Origin: JAENVU01 sp031422675
GTDB lineage: Bacteria > Actinomycetota > Acidimicrobiia > IMCC26256 > JAENVU01
DNA length: 64,000 bases
Assembly (NCBI GenBank): GCA_031422675.1
Contig: JANPMG010000135.1
Span: 3,974 to 67,973, forward strand
Direction of reading: 5' to 3'
Part shown: positions 54,901 to 62,616 of the stretch, in pieces
Numbering within the stretch: position 1 is the first letter of the stretch
Layout of the letters: each line of letters starts with the position of its first letter
The notes under the pieces: model-generated
Databases searched by the model: none
What the model was told of the DNA's origin: nothing
The model's input: only the letters and a program-made list of their open reading frames with translations
Translations under genes and position numbers: made by a program

Positions 54901-57297
54901 GACGGAGAGCTGCGCGGTCGGTGCCGTGGTGTCGAGCTTTACCGTGATCGGTGTGGCGTCGGTGGTGAGTCCGGCGTCGTTGGTGCACGAGCCCTGAACC
55001 TCGATGCCGGTGGTCTCGGTGGCGAGCACCTGGTCGGCGGTGCAGCTCAGCGGTCCGCTGATCGAGTCGGCACCGGAGGTGGCGACCGTGACGTCGGACG
55101 TGTACCAGCCGTTCGCGCCGAGCGTGCCGGCGGTGACGACGAGTTCGGTCGAGGGTGCGCTCTTGTCGAGCTTGACGAGCAGTGACGTGGCGTCGGTGCT
55201 GAGGCCGGCGTCGTTCGTGCATGATCCGGCAACGAACGTGCCCGCTGTCTCGTCGAGGAGGTCCTGGGGCGCGGTGCAGGTGACCGGCGTGCTCGTCGAG
55301 TCGGCACCGGAGGTGGCAATCGTGACGTCGGAGGTGTACCAGCCGTTCGCGCCGAGCGTGCCACCAGTGACGGCGAGCCCGACGGTGGGCGCCGTGGTCT
55401 CGAGTTTGACCACGAGCGGCGTGGCGTCGGTGGTCAGCCCGGCGGCGTTCGTGCACATGCCGACGACCGTGGCGCCGGCGGAGTCGTCGCTCACCTGTTG
55501 GTCCGCGCTGCACGCAACGGGCCCGCTGACCGGGTCGGCACCGGAGGTGGCCACGGTGACCGCGGACGTGTACCAGCCGTTGTCGCCGGGCGTGCCGGCA
55601 GAGACGGCGAGGATGGCCGTCGGCGCAGAGGAATCGACCTTGATCGTGAGCGGCGTCGCCTCAGTGGTGAGGCCGGCGTCGTTGGTGCAGGAACCGGTGA
55701 CCACGATCCCCACCGTGTCCACCGCGATTTCGCGATCGGCACTGCACGTCGCGCCGCTGGTGGGATCGGCACCGACGGTGCGAACGGTGACGTCGGACGT
55801 GTACCAGCCGTTCGCGCCGGGAGTGCCCGAGATCACCTGGAGCTCCGCCGTCGGCGGCGACGCGTCGCGCGCGATGGTGAGTGAATCGGCGTCGTGCTGA
55901 CGGCCGGCGTCGTTGGTGCACGAGCCGTCGAACACGGTCCCGGTGGTGTCTTGGGTCTGATGCTGGTCCGCGGTGCAGTCCACCGGTTCACTGACGGTGT
56001 CGGCGCCGGCGGTGCGAACGGTGACGTCCGAGGTGTACCAGCCGTTCGCACCAAGCGTCCCGGACGTGACCGAGAGGCTGGCCGAAGGGTCAGTCTGGTC
56101 GATGCGCACGATGAACGGCGCCGACGCGGTTTGCAGACCGGCGGCATTCGTGCACGTTCCGGCGACGGTGGTGCCGGCCGTGTCGGTCGTGAGGTGCTGA
56201 ACGGTGGTGCAGGTGACCGCGCCACTGATCCGGTCGGCGCCCGCGGTCGTGACCGCGACCTCGGAGGTGTACCAGCCGTTCGCGCCGAGCGTCCCGGCTG
56301 TCACCTGGGCGGTCGCCGACGGTCCTGACGTGTCGACTTTCACCGTGAGCGGCGCCGCGCTGGTCGTCAGACCGGCCTGGTTGGTGCAGGTGCCGTTGAA
56401 CACAGCGCCGGTGGTCTCAGCCGATTGCAGCTGAGCCGAGGTGCAGGTCGCGGGCGCGCTGACCGAGTCGGCGCCCCCGGTGCTGACCGTGACGTTGGAC
56501 GTGTACCAGCCGTTCGCGCCGAGGGTGCCGGCCGGGGAGAGTTCCGCGCTGGGCGCGGTCTTGTCGATCTTGACGTTGCGCGAGCGGGTCGCCGAGCCGC
56601 CGGTGCTGTGTGCCGTGCAGCCGGAAAGCGCGCCCGCAGTCTCGGCGGTGAAGGCTTGGACCCCGCAGCCGCTGTCGATGACCACGGCGGACTCGGGATC
56701 GGTGACGCTCCAGGAGACCGTGGCGTTCGACGTGAGCCACCCGTTGCTGCCCGCCGTACCTGCGACGGTCGAGGTGATCACGGGAGGAGTGGTGTCGACG
56801 GGGGCAGCCGGCGCAACGTTGAGCGTGATACTCACCTGGCCCTGACCACCGGAGTTGACGTCGGCGTCGTTCGCGCTCCATCGCACCTTGTACGTGAAGG
56901 TGCCGGTCGTGGGCGGGGCACCGATGGTGACGGTGCTCCGCACCGGGCTCGTAGCGGGGTTCGGGCTCGGACACGACACGGTGTCGGCCGGCCAAGTTGC
57001 CGGTCGGTTCACGGTGACCGAGGTTGCGCTCAACGCGCCGCCGGACGGGACGTTCGATGCCGCGCTGTCGTAGCTCAGACCGACCGAGCTGTTCATGTGG
57101 CTCTTGCCCTGACACTCGATGATGAGGTCGGCGCCGAAGGTCTGGACCTGGCCCGGCGTGGCCGACAGGGAGATCGAGTTCTGGGTCCCGACCGTCACGA
57201 AGTCCACGTCGGGCTGGAACTGATCGGCGAATGCCGGCACGGACAAGGTTGAGAACAGCGTGAGAACCACACCAAGAACGAGACTGATACGACGCAC
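52000..57297 (-). CDS. Giant secreted protein of ~18 Ig-like repeats with PxKF C-terminus
   Basis: 1765 aa. Signal peptide 1-24 (VLTLFSTLSVPAFA). N-terminal beta domain to ~170, then about eighteen tandem repeats of ~78 aa with the core GTLGANGWYTSDVTVATSGA, each holding two cysteines (C-T-A-D-Q and SCTNDAG) that could pair. C-terminus ~1640-1765 has FKAGSTVPVKLQLKRADGT, the PxKF-type module found at the ends of such surface proteins. GTG start with GGAGGAG upstream. Probably an adhesin or surface fibre; the partner is unknown. Confidence 0.88.
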   Translation of the reverse strand: MRRISLVLGVVLTLFSTLSVPAFADQFQPDVDFVTVGTQNSISLSATPGQVQTFGADLIIECQGKSHMNSSVGLSYDSAASNVPSGGALSATSVTVNRPATWPADTVSCPSPNPATSPVRSTVTIGAPPTTGTFTYKVRWSANDADVNSGGQGQVSITLNVAPAAPVDTTPPVITSTVAGTAGSNGWLTSNATVSWSVTDPESAVVIDSGCGVQAFTAETAGALSGCTAHSTGGSATRSRNVKIDKTAPSAELSPAGTLGANGWYTSNVTVSTGGADSVSAPATCTSAQLQSAETTGAVFNGTCTNQAGLTTSAAPLTVKVDTSGPSATAQVTAGTLGANGWYTSEVAVTTAGADRISGAVTCTTVQHLTTDTAGTTVAGTCTNAAGLQTASAPFIVRIDQTDPSASLSVTSGTLGANGWYTSDVTVRTAGADTVSEPVDCTADQHQTQDTTGTVFDGSCTNDAGRQHDADSLTIARDASPPTAELQVISGTPGANGWYTSDVTVRTVGADPTSGATCSADREIAVDTVGIVVTGSCTNDAGLTTEATPLTIKVDSSAPTAILAVSAGTPGDNGWYTSAVTVATSGADPVSGPVACSADQQVSDDSAGATVVGMCTNAAGLTTDATPLVVKLETTAPTVGLAVTGGTLGANGWYTSDVTIATSGADSTSTPVTCTAPQDLLDETAGTFVAGSCTNDAGLSTDATSLLVKLDKSAPSTELVVTAGTLGANGWYTSDVTVATSGADSISGPLSCTADQVLATETTGIEVQGSCTNDAGLTTDATPITVKLDTTAPTAQLSVTAGTLGANGWYTSDVTVATSGADSISGPVTCTADQVLATETTGTDVTGSCTNDAGLMTDATPVTIKLDGSNPTAALSADGTLGANGWYTSAVVVHTTGADTISAPVACTPDQHQTDDTTGTEFNGSCANEAGSLQSADPLTVKVDTTPPTATLQVMAGTVGANGWYTSDVTVATVGEDATSGVTCTADSVVSTETAGTVVTGSCTNGAGLSTDAAPITIKLDQTGPSAALAVTDGTLGTNGWYTSDVTVATSGADSISGPITCTADQVLSTETTGSAFHGTCTNDAGLATDADALTIKLDKSGPAAAVAAASTLGSHGWYIADVTVSTTGSDDIGAPVACTPDQLLHDDTTGTVVTGSCTNDAGLATDAAPVTIKLDQTGPSASLAITAGDLGGNGWYTSPVTVATSGGDVTSAPVTCSADQTFTTDTLSTAVPGACTNAAGLSTDAAPLTFKLDTTDPSANLSVTSGDAGANGWYTSDVTVHTSGADNVSEPVDCTTDQQQVDDTPGTVFHGSCTNNAGRHQDAEPLTIGRDASPPTATLEIISGNVGANGWYTSDVTVRTVGTDPTSGASCSAQQTLTAETGGTIVTGSCTNDAGLSTAAAPLTIKLDKTAPTAQLAVVGGALGANDWYTSDVTVRASGSDTVSGAVTCTPDQSQTSETSGAIFHGSCTNAAGLTTAAEAITVKLDASGPSAAVAVSAGTLGANGWYTSHVTVRTSGADDLSGPVTCTADQHQTNDTAGAVFTGSCTNTAGLTTATAPLTVMVDKTAPVVAVTSVAPIYQLATLPTPGCATQDVTSGVAANATPTITGGNANGVGTFTVTCAGARDRAGNTGSTTLPFRVVYAFDGFLQPINDTAHQTGLTTSVFKAGSTVPVKLQLKRADGTVVSPTTAPQWLTPTKGGATSVAVDESSYSGPATTGGSYRWDANGRQLIYNWATPKSGLGYYWRIGATLDDGQTYFVNIGLK
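52590..56560 (-). repeat. Tandem ~78-residue (~234-base) repeats in the giant protein
   Basis: Seventeen recognisable units plus one degenerate unit nearest the N-terminus (GTAGSNGWLTSNATV). Unit anchor [GS][TDN]xG.NGWYTS at about 234-base intervals. A second-order pattern is visible: units with EPVDC or APVAC followed by a one-residue-shorter unit (SGATC/SGVTC/SGASC) recur as pairs at positions 3-4, 9-10 and 14-15, so blocks of five or six repeats were duplicated together. Confidence 0.85.
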
Positions 57298-57433
57298 GAG
57301 CTCTTACTCCTCCGGTTGCGAGACACCCAAGGTGCCGATGCGTCGGTTTCGCCACTCGCTCCCCGCAGGCCAGGCGACCAGATGCAGCCTGCGGATCTAC
57401 GCCGCCCGAGCATTGGACACCGGCCTCACCCTC

Positions 57434-57471
57434 CGCGCCTATCCCAATCTTGGGGATCTTTGCTCGTCGAC
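57434..57471. promoter_or_regulatory. Palindromic upstream element, copy 2 (giant repeat protein)
   Basis: Core TATCCCAATCTTGGGGATCT with CCCAA/TTGGG arms (spacer two bases against three in copy 1), again flanked by CGCGCC and GTCGAC. It lies about 140-175 bases upstream of the GTG at 57297. Conservation of core and both flanks at two unlinked secreted-protein genes makes chance unlikely; transcription factor site or structured leader both possible. Confidence 0.55.
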
Positions 57472-57554
57472 GTTGAGTTCTTGGGCGTCAGCTGACCAGC
57501 GGGAGGAGGAGGTCATCGAGCGCGGTGTCGTTCTCAGCAAACAGGACCGCCTGG

Positions 57555-58017
57555 GGCACTGTTGCATTGGCGCACGAGCGCGGTCAGCGGTGAGGGTGGC
57601 GTGATGAGATCTCGTCGTTCCCGTCCTGTGCCCGCGATTCCGAGTTCAGCCTTCGCCGGTTTTCGGTCCCGCCCGAGATGGCCCCGGCGCTACGGGCCGC
57701 GATCGAAGGACTCACGCCCGCCGCGTTTCACAACACGGAGCAGTGTGCGAACAACCGCGTCGAATGCGGCCACGGTCGGCTCAAAGCCAGACTCCGACCG
57801 ATGCGCGGACTCAAACCCGCCCACTCGGCACGCGTCATCATCCGCGGTCACGCCTTGATGCAGAACATCCGTCGCGGCCACTACGAACTCGGCATCGACG
57901 CGCGCCACCACCGGCGCATCGCGACCGTATTCACCGAACTCGCCCACACGATCTGAACCCGAAACGGGACCGGAACTCCCTTCACCGCGTCCCGATCCGA
58001 AACAACGCAACAGAGCC
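57555..58017 (+). mobile_element. IS6-family insertion sequence, internally deleted
   Basis: 463 bases, about half the normal ~800. Left end GGCACTGTTGCATT (57555-57568) and right end, read inward on the other strand, GGCTCTGTTGCGTT (58004-58017) match each other at 12 of 14 positions and resemble the GGCnCTGTTGCAAA ends of IS26/IS6100. Only the transposase C-terminus survives between them. Eight-base flanks (CCGCCTGG and GCCGGGCT) are not direct repeats, so the insertion is old or rearranged. Confidence 0.7.
57678..57956 (+). pseudogene. C-terminal remnant of an IS6-family transposase
   Basis: 92 codons. Contains the last DDE acid in CANNRVECGHGRLKARLR, then PMRGLKPAHSARVIIRGHA and RRGHYELG, the conserved IS6-family end. 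The frame stays open upstream to about 57610 but is not transposase-like there; the helix-turn-helix and both catalytic Asp regions are gone, so it cannot move itself. Confidence 0.7.
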
Positions 58018-58246
58018 GCCGGGCTCCATCGCGGCGGCGAGGTGCTCGACGTCTTCTTCGGCGAGGACCTCGGCGATCTCGCACCCTCGAGATCACAGCG
58101 CCGACGATATTCGTACCGCCTCGCAATGCGCACCGGTTGCACCGATCACCGCGGCCAACCCGCTCAGCGGCGAGCTGCCCTTATACGTGCCTCCGAGGGC
58201 CTGGCTCTCGCTGTTCCTCGAACCATCCGTGGCGATTCGTTGGCGG

Positions 58247-59434
58247 CTAAACCTCGCATACGGCGATGGAGGGTGCGTCGCGTCGTGCCTTGTCCGTTGC
58301 CGTGGCGAGTTCAGCCAGCGGCGTGTACTTCGTGCGGGACGGGTCGATCCCCAGCGATGCTGCGTCGGCACCGTTCAACCGTTCGACAAGCGACTTCGAG
58401 GCGAGCGATCGACCGCCCATGGCGCAGGCTTCGATGCGCGCGGTCTCGTTGACTTCGTCGCCGAGTGCGGTCACTTCGCTACGGCCGGTTGTGAGGATAC
58501 GGCCGACGTACAGCGTCGAGCCCCAGTGCAGCCCGAAGCGCAATGAAACCTCGGCATCGGTCAGGTCGCATCGCGCGGCGACATCTGGGAGCGCGGTTCG
58601 TAGCGCTCGTGAGGCCGCGATGCATGATCGGGCGGCCGCGGATTCCGAGTCGTAGGTCTCGGCGAGGAAGAACGCGGTGACGCCATCGCCGGCATGACGG
58701 CCGACGATGCCGCCTTCATCGATGATGCACTGATCAGCAGCTCGCACGAGGCGACGACCGAACGCGAAGTACTGCGCGGTCGAAAGCCGTCGCGCGAGCG
58801 GAGACGACGCTTCGAGATCGGCGATCAGGATCGCCGCAGGCCGCCGATCCGGACGTTCCACGAGCCGCGTGCGTTCGAGATGACCCAGGTTCGCCGCCGC
58901 GGCCGCTGCCGCGAGGTGCGACATGCCAGGAGCCGGCTTGTGAATGCTGAACACACCCACAAAACGTCCGGACGGGTCGAGGATTCGAATATCGAGCATC
59001 TGATTGTCGATCTTGAGTCCGCCGGACCTCCCGACCCCATGACTCCACGTCACCGCCGGTCGCTCCCGTGACTCCAGTGAGTCGACGAGGTCACGGAGCT
59101 CGGGTGCCACCAGCTCGGCGAGACGAGCCTTGTCCCCGTTCAGTTCGAAGAGCAGTTGCGGGCCGTTCGCCATGAATATCTGGCGCACGTCGTCAATACC
59201 ACTACGGGGGAACTCCAGGAAGAACTGCATCCACTCCGGGCCGAAGAAGTACTTGCCGAGTGGCATGGCTGCTGTCGCTCGAGGACCATACGTCAGTTTC
59301 ACTTCGTCGCTGGCGAAGCTAACCATGCCATCGGCGTCGTAGATGTACACCCACGATCCTGTCTCGTTCGCCGCTTCCGCGAGCAAAGCCAGGATCGGGT
59401 CATCCGGGTAAGCGTTGGCTGTTCGATCCTCCAC
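58247..59434 (-). CDS. PAS-like / class III nucleotide cyclase protein
   Basis: 395 aa. N-terminal ~190 residues are PAS-like (GSWVYIYDADGMVSFASDEVKLTYG... IRILDPSGRFVGVFSIHKP), with no membrane helix, so a cytosolic sensor. The cyclase domain (~200-345) has the first metal Asp in AAILIADLEASSPLARRL and the second in GRHAGDGVTAFF, then FGLHWGSTLYVGRI and ALGDEVNETARIEACA. Product (cAMP or cGMP) cannot be read; the usual FTD motif is IAD here. Upstream 229 bases to the IS remnant hold no gene I can support. Confidence 0.85.
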   Translation of the reverse strand: MEDRTANAYPDDPILALLAEAANETGSWVYIYDADGMVSFASDEVKLTYGPRATAAMPLGKYFFGPEWMQFFLEFPRSGIDDVRQIFMANGPQLLFELNGDKARLAELVAPELRDLVDSLESRERPAVTWSHGVGRSGGLKIDNQMLDIRILDPSGRFVGVFSIHKPAPGMSHLAAAAAAANLGHLERTRLVERPDRRPAAILIADLEASSPLARRLSTAQYFAFGRRLVRAADQCIIDEGGIVGRHAGDGVTAFFLAETYDSESAAARSCIAASRALRTALPDVAARCDLTDAEVSLRFGLHWGSTLYVGRILTTGRSEVTALGDEVNETARIEACAMGGRSLASKSLVERLNGADAASLGIDPSRTKYTPLAELATATDKARRDAPSIAVCEV

Positions 59435-59857
59435 CCGCCGACACTAGACCCAGCCGGATCGCCGTCCGCGACCCCGAACACCCAGCGGTATGACAGGCCG
59501 CCACGCTGCCATTGCGAACGTCTCGGTCCCGGCGATCGCGCCAGATGACACCGACCATCCATCACTCATCGCGCAGCCGAAGGTCGAGGGTTCGGTCGTG
59601 GTTGCCGTCGAGATGACCAGCGAGCGCGGATCTGCCGATCTGGCGCGTCCTGGCGGGCGCGACGCGTTCGCATCATTGACGATCTGCGCCCCAAGTTTCG
59701 ATGAGCCCGACCCGCGATCGCAACGATCCGACGACCGGTCCACCATCTCTGCCTGCCTGCATAGGCAAGGGTCTGAATAAGAAGACGATGGTGCCCGAGC
59801 GACAGGACACGCCAAACGACACCCGGCCAGGCCAGACGTTGTAATTCTGACAACGAG
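59435..59857. other. Intergenic region between cyclase and tRNA
   Basis: 423 bases. One 96-codon plus-strand ORF at 59490 lacks a clear ribosome site and shows no recognisable motif, so I do not call it. Bases 59800-59857 should hold the 3' processing region of the tRNA gene that follows on the minus strand. Nothing else is visible. Confidence 0.4.
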
Positions 59858-59931
59858 TGGGCGGTAGAGGACTCGAACCTCCGACCTCTTGCGTGTCGAG
59901 CAAGCGCTCTAACCAACTGAGCTAACCGCCC
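59858..59931 (-). tRNA. tRNA-Val(GAC) with C33
   Basis: 74 nt. Acceptor GGGCGGT/ACCGCCC, D-arm GCTC/GAGC, anticodon stem CTTGC/GCAAG around loop TCGACAC, T-arm GGAGG/CCTCT with TTCGAGT loop, discriminator A; CCA not encoded. Anticodon GAC with A35, C36 and A73 marks it as valine. Position 33 is C instead of the near-universal U; every stem is otherwise paired, so this does not look like a decayed gene. Confidence 0.9.
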
Positions 59932-59983
59932 CTGCGAGTCGCCGACAGTATCAGCAGCAGATTCGCGCCCCGGACCCAACGCG

Positions 59984-62536
59984 CTAATCGTGCGCGATGG
60001 CCTCCAGAACGTCGAGGCGGCTGGCGTGCCAGGCGGGCAGGAGCGCAGCCACGAAGCCGGCGACGACTGACGCGCCGACGAACCAGCCGAGCTGACCCAC
60101 GGGGATGACGAGCTGGTCCGCGAACTGCCCGCGGAGCACGCGCATCACCCCCCACCCCCACAACAACCCCACCCCGATCCCGACGACGCACCCGACCACG
60201 GCGATGATGATGGACTCCCCCGACACCATCCCCCATATCTGGCGGCGGGTGGTGCCGACGGTGCGGAGGAGTCCGAGTTCTCGGGTCCGCTCGTGAACGG
60301 ACAGCATCAGCGTGTTCACGATGCCGAGCACCGCGATGAGCTCGGACAGCAAGAGCAGTGCCACGAAGATGTTGAGGAACTGGTCGAGAAAGGACTGACG
60401 GGAGACGCCATATTCGGCTCGCGTCTGCACGTCGACGTTCGGGAACGGCTCGCGCAGCGACTGTTTCAGCTCACGAGCGACGGCGTCACCGCGTCCGGGT
60501 TCGGCGGACACGTAGAGCAGCGTGTCTTGGGGAGTGCCGCCGAAGGCCACGCTGTACAGCTGTTCGGAAACCAGAAAGTCGATGGGAAACGCGCCGGAGA
60601 AGCGGTCCGTCCCGTAGATGGCGCTGACGCGCAGTTGCGTCGCGCCCAGGCGCGGGAACCGGATGTCGATCGGGTCGCCGATCGAGAGGCCGAGCCGCTT
60701 TGCTTGCTTCGCCGAGACGAGCACCTCCGACTCGTCGATCGCGCCGGGCGTGGGGCCCTGGAACTTGAAGTCGATGACGTCGTTCCAGTCCGAACCGGTG
60801 ATCCCGTTCACGATCTCTTCGGTGCCTCGGATCTCCGCTTCGCCCCACCGGAAGGACACCGCATTCTTGACCCCCGGGGTGAGGAGCGTTCGCGCCCGTA
60901 CGTCGGGAGAGAAGCCGGCGTAGCCGGGAGCGGTGATGATCACGTCGGAGCGCACGTCGAGCAACGCACTTCGCGTCGAGGCCTTCAGCGACGCGCCGAA
61001 GATCGCGACGAGCGCCACCAACGCGAGGCCGACGACGAGCGCAGCCGCGGTGACGGTGGTGCGGCGCGGATTCCGCATGGCGTTGCCCCGGGCGAGCGTG
61101 CCGGTCACACCGAAGACAACGGGCAGCGGACGGCCGATGATCGCCGCCAACGGCCGCGCGCCGAGCGGTCCGAGCACCACGATGCCGAGGAAGATCACGA
61201 AACCGCCGACGAAGGTGACGGCGACGGCCTGATCGAGCGGACGCGAACCGAAGATGCCGTACGCGCCGATGCCCACCCCGGCACCCACCACGAGCGCACC
61301 GGTGATGGCGCGTCCGACCGCTGATCGCAGGCGGCTCGTCGTGCGCAGGTCGCCGATGGCCGCGATCGGCGGTGTCCGCGCGGCGCGGATGGCCGGGAAG
61401 ATCGCGGCGAGGGCGGTGACGCCGACGCCCACGATCGCGCACGCGATCGCGGTGCGGTCGAGCAAGACGATCGAGCGGGTCGGGACCGGCACCCCGAGGC
61501 CGGGCAGGAGCCAGAGCAGCATTCGTCCCAACCCGACTCCCGCGGCGAATCCGATGATCGATGCGACCACTCCCATCACGAGGGCTTCGATCAGGACCGA
61601 TCCCACCACTTGGCGCCCGCTCGCACCCATAGCTCGCAGCAAACCCAACTCGCGCGTGCGCTGGGCGATCAGGATCGTGAAGGTGTTGAAGATGATGAAT
61701 CCGCCGATGAGCAGCCCGATGCCGGCAAAACCGAGCAACAGGTTGTTCAGTAGCGACAAGAACTCGTCCACCTGACGTTGGAGGACCGCCGCGAAGTCGG
61801 TCGAGCGCCGGACGGTCAGGGAACCGCCGACCGTTTCCCGCAGCGAGCGGACCACTTGGTCGACGGATGCGCCGGGTGCCGCTTTCACGAAGATGAAGTC
61901 CGCGAGTCCGACGGCCCCGAACGCACGCTCCGCCGTCTTGGGGTCGAAGGCGGCGACGGTCGCGAAACCGAGGTCTTGTCGATCCCCGAGCGCGACGATG
62001 CCGACGATGCGAAATCGTTCGGCCGCGCCGGTCAGCAGCATCCGAACGTTGTCGCCGACGCGGAAGTTGTTGCGTTGCGCGGTGCCCGCATCCATCGCCA
62101 CTTCACCGTCGCGAACCGGCCGCCGTCCTTCCACCACCTGCGCCGGTCCCACCGAACCCTTGCCGGCCCAGGAAATGCCGAGCGTGATCGAACCGAGCGC
62201 TTGGATCGCCTCACCGTTGCCCTTCTTGATGAACTTGGCGTCGCCGATCAGGAACGGCGACGCGGCGGCAACGCCGGGCACGCGCCGAACCTCGTTGGCC
62301 AAGCTCGAAGGGATTCGCTGCCGGCTCGTTGCCCGATCGCCCACCTGGGGTCGAGCCGCGACGACGAGGTCGCTGCCGGAGGCGTACTGCTGGAAGATCT
62401 CACCGAGTGAGGCCTGCAGCGTGTCGGTGAGGACGTAGGTACCGCTGACGAACGTGACCCCGAGGACGACGGCGAGCGCGGTGAGGAGCAGCCGCACCTT
62501 CCGGGCGAGCACTCCTTTGATCGTCGCCCTCCACAT
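59984..62536 (-). CDS. FtsX-like ABC permease (orphan)
   Basis: 850 aa MacB/FtsX-type permease with two FtsX units. N-terminal helix VRLLLTALAVVLGVTFVSGTYVLTDTLQ, extracellular domain to ~255, helices at FLSLLNNLLLGFAGIGLLIGGFIIFNTFTI, VVASIIGFAAGVGLG and AIVGVGVTALAAIF; a second unit ends LNIFVALLLLSELIAVLGIVNTLML and WFVGASVVAGFVAALLPAWHASRLDVLEAI. ATG at 62536 (MWRATIKG) has AGG nine bases upstream; 62545 is an alternative. No ATPase gene; divergent from the dehydrogenase. Confidence 0.88.
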   Translation of the reverse strand: MWRATIKGVLARKVRLLLTALAVVLGVTFVSGTYVLTDTLQASLGEIFQQYASGSDLVVAARPQVGDRATSRQRIPSSLANEVRRVPGVAAASPFLIGDAKFIKKGNGEAIQALGSITLGISWAGKGSVGPAQVVEGRRPVRDGEVAMDAGTAQRNNFRVGDNVRMLLTGAAERFRIVGIVALGDRQDLGFATVAAFDPKTAERAFGAVGLADFIFVKAAPGASVDQVVRSLRETVGGSLTVRRSTDFAAVLQRQVDEFLSLLNNLLLGFAGIGLLIGGFIIFNTFTILIAQRTRELGLLRAMGASGRQVVGSVLIEALVMGVVASIIGFAAGVGLGRMLLWLLPGLGVPVPTRSIVLLDRTAIACAIVGVGVTALAAIFPAIRAARTPPIAAIGDLRTTSRLRSAVGRAITGALVVGAGVGIGAYGIFGSRPLDQAVAVTFVGGFVIFLGIVVLGPLGARPLAAIIGRPLPVVFGVTGTLARGNAMRNPRRTTVTAAALVVGLALVALVAIFGASLKASTRSALLDVRSDVIITAPGYAGFSPDVRARTLLTPGVKNAVSFRWGEAEIRGTEEIVNGITGSDWNDVIDFKFQGPTPGAIDESEVLVSAKQAKRLGLSIGDPIDIRFPRLGATQLRVSAIYGTDRFSGAFPIDFLVSEQLYSVAFGGTPQDTLLYVSAEPGRGDAVARELKQSLREPFPNVDVQTRAEYGVSRQSFLDQFLNIFVALLLLSELIAVLGIVNTLMLSVHERTRELGLLRTVGTTRRQIWGMVSGESIIIAVVGCVVGIGVGLLWGWGVMRVLRGQFADQLVIPVGQLGWFVGASVVAGFVAALLPAWHASRLDVLEAIAHD

Positions 62537-62616
62537 CGTGCCCATCCTGACCGATGCCCGCGCTCGAACCCGACGCGGGTCGATGGGTTCGCCGAGATTT
62601 GGGTACCGTCCCGCCC

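Noticed and set aside
52555..55185. 876-codon plus-strand open frame opposite the giant repeat gene
   Set aside because: It is the mirror of the repeats: its repetitive Val/Gly/Arg-rich peptide copies the 234-base period of the real gene, it has no ribosome site, and the minus-strand product has a signal peptide and PxKF end.
52590..56560. Regular repeats suggesting a CRISPR array
   Set aside because: Units are ~234 bases, continuously coding and diverged, not short identical repeats with unique spacers.
59490..59780. 96-codon plus-strand ORF before the tRNA
   Set aside because: No ribosome site, no recognisable motif, and it overlaps a similar-length opposite-strand ORF.
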